A stretch of DNA of 64,000 nt from Bacteroidota bacterium. GTDB taxonomy: Bacteria; Bacteroidota; Bacteroidia; J057; JAJTIE01. The stretch lies in contig JAJTIE010000002.1 in NCBI GenBank assembly GCA_021300195.1, positions 1 to 64,000 of the forward strand. The letters run 5' to 3'. Position numbers and translations under genes: made by a program. Below are positions 15,424 through 25,247 of this stretch, in pieces (position 1 is the stretch's first letter; each line of letters opens with the position of its first letter). The notes under the pieces are model-generated. The model was given only the letters and a program-made list of their open reading frames with translations. It did no database searches and was not told the DNA's origin.

Positions 15424-18400
15424 ATGAGATTGACACGTATACTGCTTACCCTGCTTGTTCTTTCTTGTTCCTTTACCCCCCGTGCCTGGGCTCAGGCCTA
15501 CAACCAGCATACCTGGATTGTGCCTGGGCAGCCCTACCTGAAGATAGGGCCTATCTCCCAGGACGGTATTCATCGCATTACGGGCCAGAAGCTGCGAGCG
15601 GTGAGCCGTTTTGTGAGCGAAAATCCGGATGTAAACCTGCTACACCTGTACTTTCGGGGCCAGGAAGTGCGGATGTATGTGGCAGACCTGAACAGCAACA
15701 GCCGCCTGGATGACGAAGACTACATCGAGTTTATGGGCTATGAAAACCGGGGCCAGGACGATAATGATGTGTACCGGAATGCAACCACCGGCCTGGCCGA
15801 TCCAACTGGCCGGGCCCATGACTACAAGAGCCTCTTCAGCCCCACCACCTATGTGTACCTGACGTGGAACAGCATCCTGCGGTCGTCCGCCTTTAGCTTC
15901 GCTGCCGAAGGCACCCCCGGCAACTGGTCCAGCCTGCCCCAGCAGACCTTCTTCCGGCATGTGAGCCAGCAAAACTTCGCACAAACCGTAAACTTTGGAG
16001 CTGGTTCGCTTTCAAACATTGTAGCCGAAGGTTATTTTAACTCGGACTACATACCCGGAGAGGGCCTTGCCTCCAGCGTATTTACCAAGACTACCCCCTT
16101 TGCTGCAGTGCTGAGCACCCCTGGCCGTTTTACCGGGTCTGCTAACCCGGTGGAGGTAGAAGCACGCATAACCAACATTTCTACCGAAACCCGCGACCTG
16201 GTAGACGGTACGGGCCGAGACTGGCGCAATACCTACACCCTAACACTAGGTAGCAGCTCAGCCCAGTTTATTGCCACAGGCCAGCAGTCCAATGCACGAA
16301 GGTTCAATGCCAATATTTCCGACCTGGGGAGTGGTACCACAAACTTTACCATCTCCATTGCCTCGGGCAATAACAGCACCTCCTCCTACTGCCACTACGC
16401 ACGGCTGGTGTACGATCGGCTCACTCAGTTCAATGGCGAAATCCAGCACCCCATCAACTGGACAAACACAACCAACCAAGACTATCACTTCAGGCTACAG
16501 GGAATGAATCTATCTGGCGAAGGCCTGGTGTACGACCTAACGAATGGCCGGCGGATAAGTGGCGTGCTGAACGGGTGGGAACTGATAGCCGTAGTACGCA
16601 AGTCTGTCAGCCCAAACTACGAGATGTGGGCCACCAGTACAGCCGGCATACAAAACATTAGCACGAACCTGACCGTGAGCGAGGCCCTGAGCGACCCGCT
16701 GTCCGAGCCTGATCTGGCTGGTGCCTATGTCATCATCACCACACGCAGCTATGCCGCCTCTGCGGAGGCTTATGCCCAATATCGCAGGCAGCGCTTTAGC
16801 ACGGTGGTGGCTTATGTGGACGACATTTACGACAGTTTTTCCTATGGGTCGCCTACACCCGTAGCCTACAAGCGCCTGATGTATTATGCCCTGAATAACT
16901 GGCAAACAAAGCCCCGGTTCCTGCTCCTGTGGGGCCCGGCTACAGAGTTTAACACAGGGGACCAGGGTGTATACACCTGGGGGCGGCCAGCTACCGATTA
17001 TGAGTTTGTATCCAATTTCACCCCTGCCACAGCCGTAGACTGGATACCCAAGGTGGCTGTAGGCCGTGTGGACCTAGGCAAAGCCCCCACGAATGACATT
17101 GCCGCCTGCGCCGGGGCCGGTGCTAGCTCTCCTGCATGCCGCCAGGCCCTGATAGAGCTGGGAAACCAGGCAGGAGTAAACTACCTGGACAAGGTGAAGG
17201 AATATGAGGCGCAGCCGTACGAGCCCTGGATGAAGGCCGGACTCTTTTTTGGCGGGGGAGCAAACGCAAATGAACAACAGGCAATAGAAAATACACTGCG
17301 AAGCATGAAGGACTCCATGGAGGCCTGCCCCTATGCCGGAGACGGCTTTCAGTACCAGAAGCGTACCACCCAAACCACAGCAAACGAAGAAGTGCCCGAG
17401 GTAACCGAAGTGATAAACGGCGGACTACACTCCATTGCTTTTTTTGGGCATAGCACTTCTCAGCGCTGGGACCTAGATGTGCTACCCCCATCTGCGTACA
17501 AAAACAACGGGCGGTATCCCTTTGTATACGCCGCAGGCTGCTATACGGGCCGGTTTGTGGAAGATAACACTGCAGCCGAGCAGTGGATACAGACCCCTGG
17601 CCTGGGGGGCATAGGGTGGTTGTCCAACTCGGATGCCGGCCTCTTATCCGAGCTTCGATCCTATATGCTGCCCTTGTACAAAAAAATCTATATCGACTCG
17701 CTGACCAAGCCTGTAGGAAATGCCATAATAGGAACGATGAAAGCCTTTGCGAGCAAGCCCGGCTTTGCCGCGCATGCCAAAAATCACCTTAGACAGATCA
17801 ACTACCAGGGCGACCCTGCCGTGATATTGCACTACCCGGGTGGGCCAGACCTGGTGCTGGAAGATACAGACGTGAGCTTTGATCCCCCTAATTTTGGTGC
17901 CGAGACAGATTCGGTTGTCGTGCAAATTGTGGCCAAGAACCTGGGCACCTGCTTTAGTGGAAACTATCAAGTGCGCATTGAGCAGTACAATGCACAAAAC
18001 GAACGCTATACACACCCACTGGTGTCGGATGTGCCCTATCTTTTTAGCGATACGCTACGCATCAAGATCCGAAATCAAGGCATTGCGCAGCCTGGTTATA
18101 CGCGCTACGAAATCTGCCTGGACCCACTCAATAGCATTACAGAGACCAACGAAACGAACAACTGCGTAACTCTGGAACGCTACACCCCCACCCTGGTACC
18201 TGCACTGGTATACCCCTGGCCGTATGCCGTTATAAACAAACAGGGTATTACACTAAAGGCTGCCACCTTCGGCGTTACGCAGGAGCAAAACATTCAGTAC
18301 ATTTTCGAGATCGATACCGTATACGAGTTCAGTTCGCCCATGCGCCGCACTGGCTCGGCCATTGGCAACTCGCTGGGCGGCGAGTGGACGCTTCCGGCCC

Positions 18401-20493
18401 CCTACAGTACATTTACGGACAGTACCGTATACTACTGGCGCGTACGCCTGGCCAATACCCCGGAAGTTGTATGGGCAGTAGGCTCATTCCAGTACATAAA
18501 CGGCTCGCAGGAGGGCTGGGCACAGGCCCGCCCCCCCCAGTTCTACGAAGACGGAACCAGCCAGATGAGCATGAACAAAGGCCTGCGACAGTGGCAATTT
18601 GAGAGCTTCAGCCGGAATGTTACGCTACGCACCAGCAATCCATCGGAAATACAGGTAAACAAAGGAGAGTGTTTTAACACAAGTGAATTAGACGCTAACT
18701 CAGTACTAAATGCCAATACCCTATACATCATGGGTATAGACGGGCAGACGCTGGACTGCTACGGCTTCAATCGATTGACGGGCACAAATGACTTTCTCTT
18801 TACAGCTAGCCACCCCAACAACGACAACCTGGAGCTGATAAACACAGTGGTGAATAGCATGCCCGACGGAGACTACCTGGCTATACTAGGCAAGCGAATA
18901 AATCGGGCAGACCTTACCCCCCAGTTCTACGCTGCCCTGCAGCAGCTGGGCCTGAGCACCCGGCTGCAAACCGTAACCAATGAGGCTGGCAGCAATATCT
19001 TCTCCTTTGGCCTACTGGGCCGGAAGGGCAGCCCCGCCGCCAGCATGCCAGAGATCTATGAGCTGCAAACCGGTGTAGCTGCATCTCTTTCCTACGACCT
19101 ACGTAGCCGGCTTCCTAGTGGCACCGTATCCAGCACCCTGATTGGGCCTGCTGCCAGCTGGTACGACCTGAAGTGGGACTGGCTAAAAAACAACCTGGGC
19201 AATACCGAAGACATACGTGTGAGCCTGAGTGGGCAAACCCCCACCGGGGCCCAGCAGCTGCTGATGAACGACCTGCAAAAGGGCAACTACAGCCTGAGCA
19301 GCATAAATGCGGCCCAGTACCCCTACCTGCGCCTACAGGCACAGGTGCAGGACACGGCACAGCTAACCGCCCCACAGCTGACGGACTGGTATGTGCTGTA
19401 TGAGGAACTGCCCGACGCGGCCATAGATCCCTATACCAACTACAGCTTTCAGTCCGACTCGCTGCCCGAAGGCGCAGAGGTATCGCTTAGCCTGAATGTG
19501 CGAAACCTGAGCGGGCTGAACATGGACTCGCTGCTAATACGCTGGCAGATACGCGAGAGCAATGGAACCCTGACCACCCTGGCAGACCAACGGGGTGCGC
19601 CCCTGGCTGCCAATCAGGCGGCCTACCCCATCTCGTATAAGTTTAGCACGGCGGGATACCCGGGCCGGGTAACCCTTATTGTTACCATCAATCCCGGCTT
19701 TGACCAACCAGAGAAGTTTTCGTTCAACAACGTATATAACCTGAATTTCTTTGTGCAGCCCGACCGAACAAACCCCATTCTGGACGTTACCTTCGATGGA
19801 AAGCGCATTCTGGATGGCGATATTGTATCCCCTGTACCGGAGATTGTGGTTCAGCTGAATGACGAAAACACCCACTTTGCCATCACCGACCCCAACAGTT
19901 TTGAACTGTATTTTAAGGAAGATGATCTGGACGAAGGAAACAGGGGCCCCCTCATTTCCCCAAACAGCGCCCAAGTATCTTTCCTCCCTGCCAGCCTGCC
20001 CGAAAACAAGGCACGTCTTACCTTCAAGCCCGATCGCCTGGAGGACGGAGACTATGTGCTAACGGTAAATGGCAGTGATGTAAACGGAAACCGGGCGGGC
20101 AGTGTACGCTATCGGGTAAAGTTCAAGGTAATAAATGAAAGTACCGTAACGGATGTACTGAACTACCCAAACCCTTTTAGCACTTGTACACGCTTTGTAT
20201 ATCAGCTAACTGGGGCCGAGTACCCAGAGGTATTCCAGATCCAGATCTACACCGTAACAGGAAAACTGGTGCGCAGCATAGACCTGGTAGAGCTGGGCGA
20301 AGTGTTTGTAGGCCAGCACATGACAGAGTACTGCTGGGATGGCACAGATGAGTTTGGCGACCGCCTGGCCAATGGGGTGTACCTATACCGGGTGAACCTG
20401 AAACTGCCGGGCGGCCTAAGCCTGCGCAAGGAGGACGAGAAAACTGCCAAGTACTTCAAGAAGGGCTGGGGTAAACTTTACATCATGAGATAA
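15424..20493 (+). CDS. porU2: putative type IX secretion system sortase PorU2 (C25 peptidase family)
   Basis: This encodes 1689 residues. The signal peptide ends at AWAQ. A beta-rich N-terminal region of about 430 residues precedes a caspase-like gingipain (peptidase C25) domain at about 430-820. The catalytic pair is visible: His676 in FFGHSTS and Cys706 in YAAGCYTG. A CARDB-like Ig domain follows at about 805-900, then further beta domains, and the C-terminus (from about 1577, LNYPNPF...WDGTDEFGDRLANGVYLYRV) is a FlgD-like/T9SS type A-like Ig fold. PorU cleaves cargo C-terminal signals and attaches the protein to surface lipopolysaccharide. At 1689 residues it exceeds classical PorU (about 1100-1200), as PorU2 proteins do. 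A C8 run near 18531 is in frame here. Confidence 0.87.
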   Translation: MRLTRILLTLLVLSCSFTPRAWAQAYNQHTWIVPGQPYLKIGPISQDGIHRITGQKLRAVSRFVSENPDVNLLHLYFRGQEVRMYVADLNSNSRLDDEDYIEFMGYENRGQDDNDVYRNATTGLADPTGRAHDYKSLFSPTTYVYLTWNSILRSSAFSFAAEGTPGNWSSLPQQTFFRHVSQQNFAQTVNFGAGSLSNIVAEGYFNSDYIPGEGLASSVFTKTTPFAAVLSTPGRFTGSANPVEVEARITNISTETRDLVDGTGRDWRNTYTLTLGSSSAQFIATGQQSNARRFNANISDLGSGTTNFTISIASGNNSTSSYCHYARLVYDRLTQFNGEIQHPINWTNTTNQDYHFRLQGMNLSGEGLVYDLTNGRRISGVLNGWELIAVVRKSVSPNYEMWATSTAGIQNISTNLTVSEALSDPLSEPDLAGAYVIITTRSYAASAEAYAQYRRQRFSTVVAYVDDIYDSFSYGSPTPVAYKRLMYYALNNWQTKPRFLLLWGPATEFNTGDQGVYTWGRPATDYEFVSNFTPATAVDWIPKVAVGRVDLGKAPTNDIAACAGAGASSPACRQALIELGNQAGVNYLDKVKEYEAQPYEPWMKAGLFFGGGANANEQQAIENTLRSMKDSMEACPYAGDGFQYQKRTTQTTANEEVPEVTEVINGGLHSIAFFGHSTSQRWDLDVLPPSAYKNNGRYPFVYAAGCYTGRFVEDNTAAEQWIQTPGLGGIGWLSNSDAGLLSELRSYMLPLYKKIYIDSLTKPVGNAIIGTMKAFASKPGFAAHAKNHLRQINYQGDPAVILHYPGGPDLVLEDTDVSFDPPNFGAETDSVVVQIVAKNLGTCFSGNYQVRIEQYNAQNERYTHPLVSDVPYLFSDTLRIKIRNQGIAQPGYTRYEICLDPLNSITETNETNNCVTLERYTPTLVPALVYPWPYAVINKQGITLKAATFGVTQEQNIQYIFEIDTVYEFSSPMRRTGSAIGNSLGGEWTLPAPYSTFTDSTVYYWRVRLANTPEVVWAVGSFQYINGSQEGWAQARPPQFYEDGTSQMSMNKGLRQWQFESFSRNVTLRTSNPSEIQVNKGECFNTSELDANSVLNANTLYIMGIDGQTLDCYGFNRLTGTNDFLFTASHPNNDNLELINTVVNSMPDGDYLAILGKRINRADLTPQFYAALQQLGLSTRLQTVTNEAGSNIFSFGLLGRKGSPAASMPEIYELQTGVAASLSYDLRSRLPSGTVSSTLIGPAASWYDLKWDWLKNNLGNTEDIRVSLSGQTPTGAQQLLMNDLQKGNYSLSSINAAQYPYLRLQAQVQDTAQLTAPQLTDWYVLYEELPDAAIDPYTNYSFQSDSLPEGAEVSLSLNVRNLSGLNMDSLLIRWQIRESNGTLTTLADQRGAPLAANQAAYPISYKFSTAGYPGRVTLIVTINPGFDQPEKFSFNNVYNLNFFVQPDRTNPILDVTFDGKRILDGDIVSPVPEIVVQLNDENTHFAITDPNSFELYFKEDDLDEGNRGPLISPNSAQVSFLPASLPENKARLTFKPDRLEDGDYVLTVNGSDVNGNRAGSVRYRVKFKVINESTVTDVLNYPNPFSTCTRFVYQLTGAEYPEVFQIQIYTVTGKLVRSIDLVELGEVFVGQHMTEYCWDGTDEFGDRLANGVYLYRVNLKLPGGLSLRKEDEKTAKYFKKGWGKLYIMR

Positions 20494-20502
20494 GGGTCGG
20501 CT

Positions 20503-20519
20503 GTCGTATATTTACGACT
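20503..20519 (+). promoter_or_regulatory. -7-like box inside a perfect inverted repeat
   Basis: TATATTTA (20507-20514) is one base off TAnnTTTG and ends five bases before the GTG at 20520. It is embedded in a 6-bp perfect inverted repeat (GTCGTA at 20503-20508, TACGAC at 20513-20518). This could be an operator over a promoter or simply chance. Confidence 0.35.
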
Positions 20520-21731
20520 GTGAACATCCTGATGCTTACACCCAGGCTGCCCTATCCACCCAATGATGGGGGGGCAATGGCCATGTATCATATGGCCAAG
20601 ACGCTGCATGAGCGTGGGCATCAGCTTACACTAGCCGCACTGAACACCAGCAAGCACTGGCAAGACCCCGGAGCCATGCGCACCCTTGCCGAGGTACACA
20701 CCACAGATGTAGATACACGCGTACGCCCCCTGGCAGCCCTGCGCAGCCTGCTGTTTGGCAAGATTGCCTATAACATCGAGCGCTTTGACCACCCGCAGCA
20801 CCACCTGCTGCTGGCCAGCCTGGTGCGTCAGCGGCAGTTTGACCTGATACAAGTAGAAGGCACTTACCTGGCGCTGTACGTAGATACGATACGGCAATAC
20901 ACCGATGCCCCCATTATCCTGCGCGCCCACAATGTGGAGTACCAGATATGGCAACGAATGGCCAACTCGGAGAAGAATCCATTCAAACGCTGGTACTATC
21001 GCCACCTGGCCAAGCGGGGATTGGCCTTCGAAAAGCAGTATTTGCCCAAATTTGACGGCATTGTTGGCATCACACAGCAGGATGCAGACAGTTTTGGGCA
21101 GCTAGGCTACCAGGGTGCCCTACAGGCCATACCGGCAGGCGTTGCCGCAGGCACGCAGCCCGAGCTGGAATCCCACATGCATCCGCACAGCCTGGCCTTC
21201 ATCGGCAGCCTGGACTGGCTGCCCAATGTACAGGGACTGGAGTGGTTTATTACCAAAGTATGGCCCCTGGTGCAGAAACACAGCCCGCACCTTAGTTTTC
21301 ATGTGGCAGGAAAGAACCCCACAGCCCGCGTGCTGAACTGGAACTACCCTGGCCTAAAGATGCACGGCCAGGTGCCGGATGCGCAGGCATTTTTGTCGAG
21401 ATACTCAGTAATTGTATGCCCCCTGCTGTCTGGCAGTGGGCTGCGCATCAAGCTGCTGGAGGCAATGGCAAAAGGTAAGGCAATTGTGGCTACGCAGGTA
21501 GCCGCAGAAGGACTGGAGATAGAGCCTGGCACCCACATGATTGTAACAGACGATCCTGCAGCATTTGCCCGAGCCGTGTGTACACTACTGGAGGATGCGG
21601 GGGCACGCGAGAGCATGGGAAAAGCTGCACAAGCCCGGATGGAAGCCCGATACAGCTGGCAGGTAATTGCCGAGCGATTCGAAGCCTTTTACCAACTGCT
21701 TATTACCCGAAAGTCTTCCAAAAATGCCTGA
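20520..21731 (+). CDS. glycosyltransferase family 4 (GT-B fold)
   Basis: This encodes 403 residues from a GTG at 20520, chosen because the family start (NILMLTPRLPYPPNDGGAMAMYHMAKTL) follows immediately. The N-terminal Rossmann domain has the acceptor-side GG motif, and HNVEYQIW is typical of this subfamily. The C-terminal domain shows FIGSLDWLPNVQGLEWF, PLLSGSGLRIKLLEAMAKGKAIVAT (the E-x7-E region that binds the nucleotide-sugar donor) and GLEIEPGTHMIV. It transfers a sugar from an NDP-sugar during surface glycan assembly; acceptor unknown. It overlaps the next glycosyltransferase gene by 8 bases. Confidence 0.9.
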   Translation: MNILMLTPRLPYPPNDGGAMAMYHMAKTLHERGHQLTLAALNTSKHWQDPGAMRTLAEVHTTDVDTRVRPLAALRSLLFGKIAYNIERFDHPQHHLLLASLVRQRQFDLIQVEGTYLALYVDTIRQYTDAPIILRAHNVEYQIWQRMANSEKNPFKRWYYRHLAKRGLAFEKQYLPKFDGIVGITQQDADSFGQLGYQGALQAIPAGVAAGTQPELESHMHPHSLAFIGSLDWLPNVQGLEWFITKVWPLVQKHSPHLSFHVAGKNPTARVLNWNYPGLKMHGQVPDAQAFLSRYSVIVCPLLSGSGLRIKLLEAMAKGKAIVATQVAAEGLEIEPGTHMIVTDDPAAFARAVCTLLEDAGARESMGKAAQARMEARYSWQVIAERFEAFYQLLITRKSSKNA

Positions 21732-22890
21732 AAATATACTTCAGTCCGTATTCTGGCTGCTAGTCGGCCTTATCCTCTATACCTATCTGTTTTTTCCAGC
21801 CCTATTGTATTTTGCCAGGCGAGGACAAAAAATTGCCAGCCCCCCCGGTGGCGAGCAGCAACTCCCGCCCTTAAGCATCCTGTTGGCCGTACACAATGAG
21901 GCGGCTATTATGGAGGAACGCTTAAACAACCTTTTGAAGACTCAGTACCCGGCTGAGGTAGAAATACTTATCGGCACGGATGCATGCACGGATGCGACCG
22001 ATGCCCTGATAGCCGAAAGAGCACTGCAAGACGCGCGCCTGCGCCACTTTCGTTTTCCGGAACGGCAGGGCAAGCCCAACATCATAAACCAGCTGGTAGC
22101 GCACAGCCGCCACGAAATTCTGGTACTAACAGACGCAGGCATCCTATTTGCCCCAAAGACCCTGGAGAAGCTAGCCCGGCACTTCCTGGACCAGCGGGTG
22201 GGACTGGTAAACGCACTTGAGATAAACCGCCGGAACGAGGCGGGCCAGCAACCTGAAAGTTCCTATCTGGGCCTGGAGGGAATGATCAAGCACAAGGAAG
22301 GGCTGATCTTTGGAGCGGTTATTGGGGCTAACGGCCCCTGCTACGCAATGCGTAAAAAGCTGTACCGCCCCACCCCACCTACCTTTATTGTCGATGACTT
22401 CTATATAGGCATGCAGGTGCTGCTTCAGCATAAGCGCTGCATCCTGGACCCCGAAGCCCTGGCCATTCGCCCGCCCCTCCGGGCTGCCGGAAAAGCATTC
22501 CGGAGACGAGTGCGTATATCTGCCGGAAACTTTCAAAACCTGTTTCACTTCTTTCTGCCCAGCTTTCGCCTGAAGCTCGGAGCAGGGTGGTGCTACCTGT
22601 CGCACAAAGTACTACGGTGGTGTGTGCCTTTTTTTCTGATTGCCAGCTACGTGCTCAACATCTTTCTGCTAGCCGTCCATCCGCTCTACATTCTCACACT
22701 CGTGGGTCAGACCAGCCTGCTGGCTCTAGCCGCCTTGTCGGCTGTACTGGCACGGCACGCACCCAAAATGCTGAAATCCATCGGTCACTTCTACTACATG
22801 AATCTTGCCCTGCTGGTAGGCTTCATCCGCTATGTGAGAGGCATCAAAAGCAACGCCTGGAACCCTACACAGCGCACAGCTACCAGCTAG
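21724..22890 (+). CDS. membrane-anchored glycosyltransferase family 2
   Basis: This encodes 388 residues from the ATG at 21724 (MPENILQSVFW), which overlaps the preceding stop in the sequence ATGCCTGA. An N-terminal transmembrane helix (about 8-28) is followed by a GT-A domain: LSILLAVHNEAAIMEERLNN, EILIGTDACTDATD, VLTDAGILFAPKT (DxD-like), and FIVDDFYIGMQ. Three C-terminal hydrophobic segments (about 290-375) complete the HasA/NodC-like topology. It is a processive or lipid-linked surface polysaccharide synthase. It is probably cotranscribed with the GT4 gene. Confidence 0.87.
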   Translation: MPENILQSVFWLLVGLILYTYLFFPALLYFARRGQKIASPPGGEQQLPPLSILLAVHNEAAIMEERLNNLLKTQYPAEVEILIGTDACTDATDALIAERALQDARLRHFRFPERQGKPNIINQLVAHSRHEILVLTDAGILFAPKTLEKLARHFLDQRVGLVNALEINRRNEAGQQPESSYLGLEGMIKHKEGLIFGAVIGANGPCYAMRKKLYRPTPPTFIVDDFYIGMQVLLQHKRCILDPEALAIRPPLRAAGKAFRRRVRISAGNFQNLFHFFLPSFRLKLGAGWCYLSHKVLRWCVPFFLIASYVLNIFLLAVHPLYILTLVGQTSLLALAALSAVLARHAPKMLKSIGHFYYMNLALLVGFIRYVRGIKSNAWNPTQRTATS

Positions 22891-22927
22891 CCTACGCATC
22901 CTACCTAGAAGGCAATCCTTACACTAT

Positions 22928-22958
22928 TTTCAATCCTGTTTGAAAATAGCTATCTTTG
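22928..22958 (+). promoter_or_regulatory. promoter of ahcY
   Basis: TATCTTTG (22951-22958) matches TAnnTTTG, with TTTC (22928-22931), one mismatch from TTTG, exactly 19 bases upstream. The leader to the ATG at 23028 is about 65 bases; I saw no clear riboswitch fold in it. Confidence 0.6.
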
Positions 22959-23027
22959 CAGGAAACGTTTCCAAGCGATTTTCGTTACTGTCTGTATATC
23001 AAAGCTCAAAACTTAAAACGTATATTC

Positions 23028-24341
23028 ATGACTATTGCAAAAACCGAGGTACTACCTTTTAAGGTAAAGGACATTACGCTGGCAGACTGGGGCAGAAAAG
23101 AGATACGGCTGGCAGAAGCTGAGATGCCTGGCCTGATGGCACTACGCGAAGAATACGGCAAAGCGAAGCCCCTGCAGGGCGCTCGTGTTGCCGGCTGCCT
23201 GCACATGACGATCCAGACTGCCGTCCTGATCGAAACATTGGTGGCGCTAGGTGCCGAGGTACGCTGGAGCAGCTGCAACATCTACAGCACGCAGGACCAT
23301 GCCGCAGCGGCCATTGCCAAAGCGGGTATCCCCGTGTTTGCCTGGAAAGGGATGACCGAAGAAGAATATGACTGGTGCATAGAGCAAACCCTCCTCTTTA
23401 GCGAGGGACAACCCCTGAATATGATCCTGGACGACGGCGGAGACCTCACCAACATCGTTCTGGATAAATACCCCGAGCTGGCAAAGGGCGTAAAGGGTAT
23501 TAGCGAGGAAACCACCACCGGCGTGCTGCGCTTGTATGATCGGGAGAAAAAGGGTACCCTGACCATGCCTGCTATCAACGTGAATGACTCTGTAACCAAG
23601 AGCAAGTTTGACAATAAGTATGGCTGCAAGGAAAGCCTGGTAGATGCTATACGCCGCGCCACCGATATTATGATGGCTGGCAAGGTGGCCGTAGTGGCAG
23701 GTTATGGCGATGTGGGCAAGGGTTCTGTAGCTTCTCTGCGCGGTGCTGGGGCGCGGGTAATTGTAACCGAGATAGACCCCATAACTGCCCTGCAGGCTGC
23801 TATGGACGGCTATGAGGTGAAAACCATGGATGAGGCCGTAAAAGAAGCCGACATCATTGTAACCGCTACCGGAAACAAAAACATTGTTGCCGAGCGCCAT
23901 TTCCGTAGCATGAAAGACAAAGCCATCGTGTGCAACATTGGGCACTTTGATAACGAGATAGACATGAAGTGGCTAAACAGCACCTATGGCCAAACCCGGG
24001 ATGAGATAAAGCCGCAGGTAGACCTTTATACCATTGAAGGAAAAGAAGTAATCATACTGGCACAGGGCCGCTTGGTAAACCTGGGCTGCGCCACCGGCCA
24101 CCCCAGCTTTGTAATGAGTGCCAGCTTTACCAACCAGACGCTGGCCCAAATAGAGCTGTATAAAAACGGCAAAAACTACGAGAACAAGGTGTATGTGCTG
24201 CCCAAACACTTGGACGAAAAAGTGGCCCGCCTACACCTGGAGAAAGTAGGAGCCAAGCTGGAGAAACTCACCGCAGAGCAGGCAGCCTACATAGGCGTAC
24301 CCGTAGAGGGTCCTTATAAAAGCGATGCTTACCGCTACTAA
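23028..24341 (+). CDS. ahcY: adenosylhomocysteinase (S-adenosyl-L-homocysteine hydrolase)
   Basis: This encodes 437 residues from the ATG at 23028; the frame is open further upstream, but that segment contains the promoter. It hydrolyses S-adenosylhomocysteine to adenosine and homocysteine, relieving product inhibition of methyltransferases. Motifs include [43 protein letters not shown], the NAD-binding [31 protein letters not shown], and the C-terminal tail ending in KSDAYRY whose Lys/Tyr contact the NAD of the neighbouring subunit. The length is typical of the bacterial enzyme. A strong terminator follows, so it is monocistronic. Confidence 0.97.
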   Translation: MTIAKTEVLPFKVKDITLADWGRKEIRLAEAEMPGLMALREEYGKAKPLQGARVAGCLHMTIQTAVLIETLVALGAEVRWSSCNIYSTQDHAAAAIAKAGIPVFAWKGMTEEEYDWCIEQTLLFSEGQPLNMILDDGGDLTNIVLDKYPELAKGVKGISEETTTGVLRLYDREKKGTLTMPAINVNDSVTKSKFDNKYGCKESLVDAIRRATDIMMAGKVAVVAGYGDVGKGSVASLRGAGARVIVTEIDPITALQAAMDGYEVKTMDEAVKEADIIVTATGNKNIVAERHFRSMKDKAIVCNIGHFDNEIDMKWLNSTYGQTRDEIKPQVDLYTIEGKEVIILAQGRLVNLGCATGHPSFVMSASFTNQTLAQIELYKNGKNYENKVYVLPKHLDEKVARLHLEKVGAKLEKLTAEQAAYIGVPVEGPYKSDAYRY

Positions 24342-24367
24342 GCAGCAGTACTGCTAACAAAACAACC

Positions 24368-24399
24368 AAAAGGAGGCAATTTCGCCTCCTTTTCTTTTT
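24368..24399 (+). terminator. rho-independent terminator of ahcY
   Basis: A 10-bp perfect stem (AAAAGGAGGC at 24368-24377, GCCTCCTTTT at 24384-24393) has a 6-base loop and is followed by CTTTTT. The A/T ends of the stem could let it act in both directions. Confidence 0.9.
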
Positions 24400-24482
24400 A
24401 TCTTAGAGCCAGTGTACGCCGAACACTGTACCGGTGGTATATCTGTAGCTTCATTTATTTACTAGTAAACAAGCCTGCTGCT

Positions 24483-25247
24483 ATGGCAAGTGAGCGACTG
24501 AATCACCTTAAGCCCTCCCCGTGGGTGGGTGAGCATGCACATCGCTATGAAGTGGTACTGCCCTTTGTAGCTCCTACCGATCACATACTGGATATTGCTA
24601 CCGGAGAAGGATATGGAGCTGCACAGATGGCGGAACAAGCACAGAGCGGGCGGGTGATAGGAGCCGATGCCGATATGGAAGCTCTTGCTCTTGCACAGGC
24701 TATTTATAAAAACAAAAGCAACCTGGTGTTTCAGCGCGAGGATGCGAGTCGGCTCAGCTTTGCCGATAATAGCTTCGACAAGATCATCAGTTTCGAAACC
24801 CTGGAACACGTGACAGACTACGAGGCAATGCTATACGAACTTAGAAGGGTGCTTAAGCCCGGGGGTAAACTGATCTTGAGCACACCCAACTTCCCGATAA
24901 ACAGTCCAACTGGTGTGGTTACCAATCCCTATCACGTTAAGGAATTTACGCTGGAAGAGCTGGAGGTCATAATGCCCAACTATTTTGATGCCGTACAGTT
25001 TTGGGGGCAAGCCTACAGTCGGTTTGATGAGAAAAGCCCCCGCATTCGCAAGACATTAAAAGGGTTCGAGTCTATTTTGTACCAGAGAGGGGTACGAAAG
25101 CTGCCCCTGGGCCTAAAGAATGCCCTTTCAAAGGCGCTAACCGGACGCCCCCATTATCCAGAGGCTCGGGACTATGCCTTGGTATCAGATCGAAAGCGGA
25201 TAAGAACTTGCAAAACCATCCTTGTTTTTGCTGAAAAACATGCCTAA
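24483..25247 (+). CDS. SAM-dependent methyltransferase (class I)
   Basis: This encodes 254 residues. The class I Rossmann motifs are present: motif I ILDIATGEGYGAAQMAEQA, post-I GRVIGADAD, motif II NSFDKIISFETLEHVTDYE, and motif III RVLKPGGKLILSTPN. This is the Methyltransf_11 group often found in glycan and lipopolysaccharide clusters. The C-terminal 80 or so residues are specific and could bind the substrate. It overlaps the following glycosyltransferase gene by 8 bases, so a role in sugar methylation is reasonable but inferred. The G+C content looks lower than that of the flanking genes. Confidence 0.88.
   Translation: MASERLNHLKPSPWVGEHAHRYEVVLPFVAPTDHILDIATGEGYGAAQMAEQAQSGRVIGADADMEALALAQAIYKNKSNLVFQREDASRLSFADNSFDKIISFETLEHVTDYEAMLYELRRVLKPGGKLILSTPNFPINSPTGVVTNPYHVKEFTLEELEVIMPNYFDAVQFWGQAYSRFDEKSPRIRKTLKGFESILYQRGVRKLPLGLKNALSKALTGRPHYPEARDYALVSDRKRIRTCKTILVFAEKHA

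Noticed and set aside
22959-23027. S-adenosylhomocysteine riboswitch in the ahcY leader
   Set aside because: The leader is about 65 bases and I could not find the pseudoknot-like pairing of that riboswitch class; such switches are mainly known from other phyla.
23247-23945. 232-codon minus-strand frame opposite ahcY
   Set aside because: It is the shadow of a highly conserved gene and encodes no known motif.
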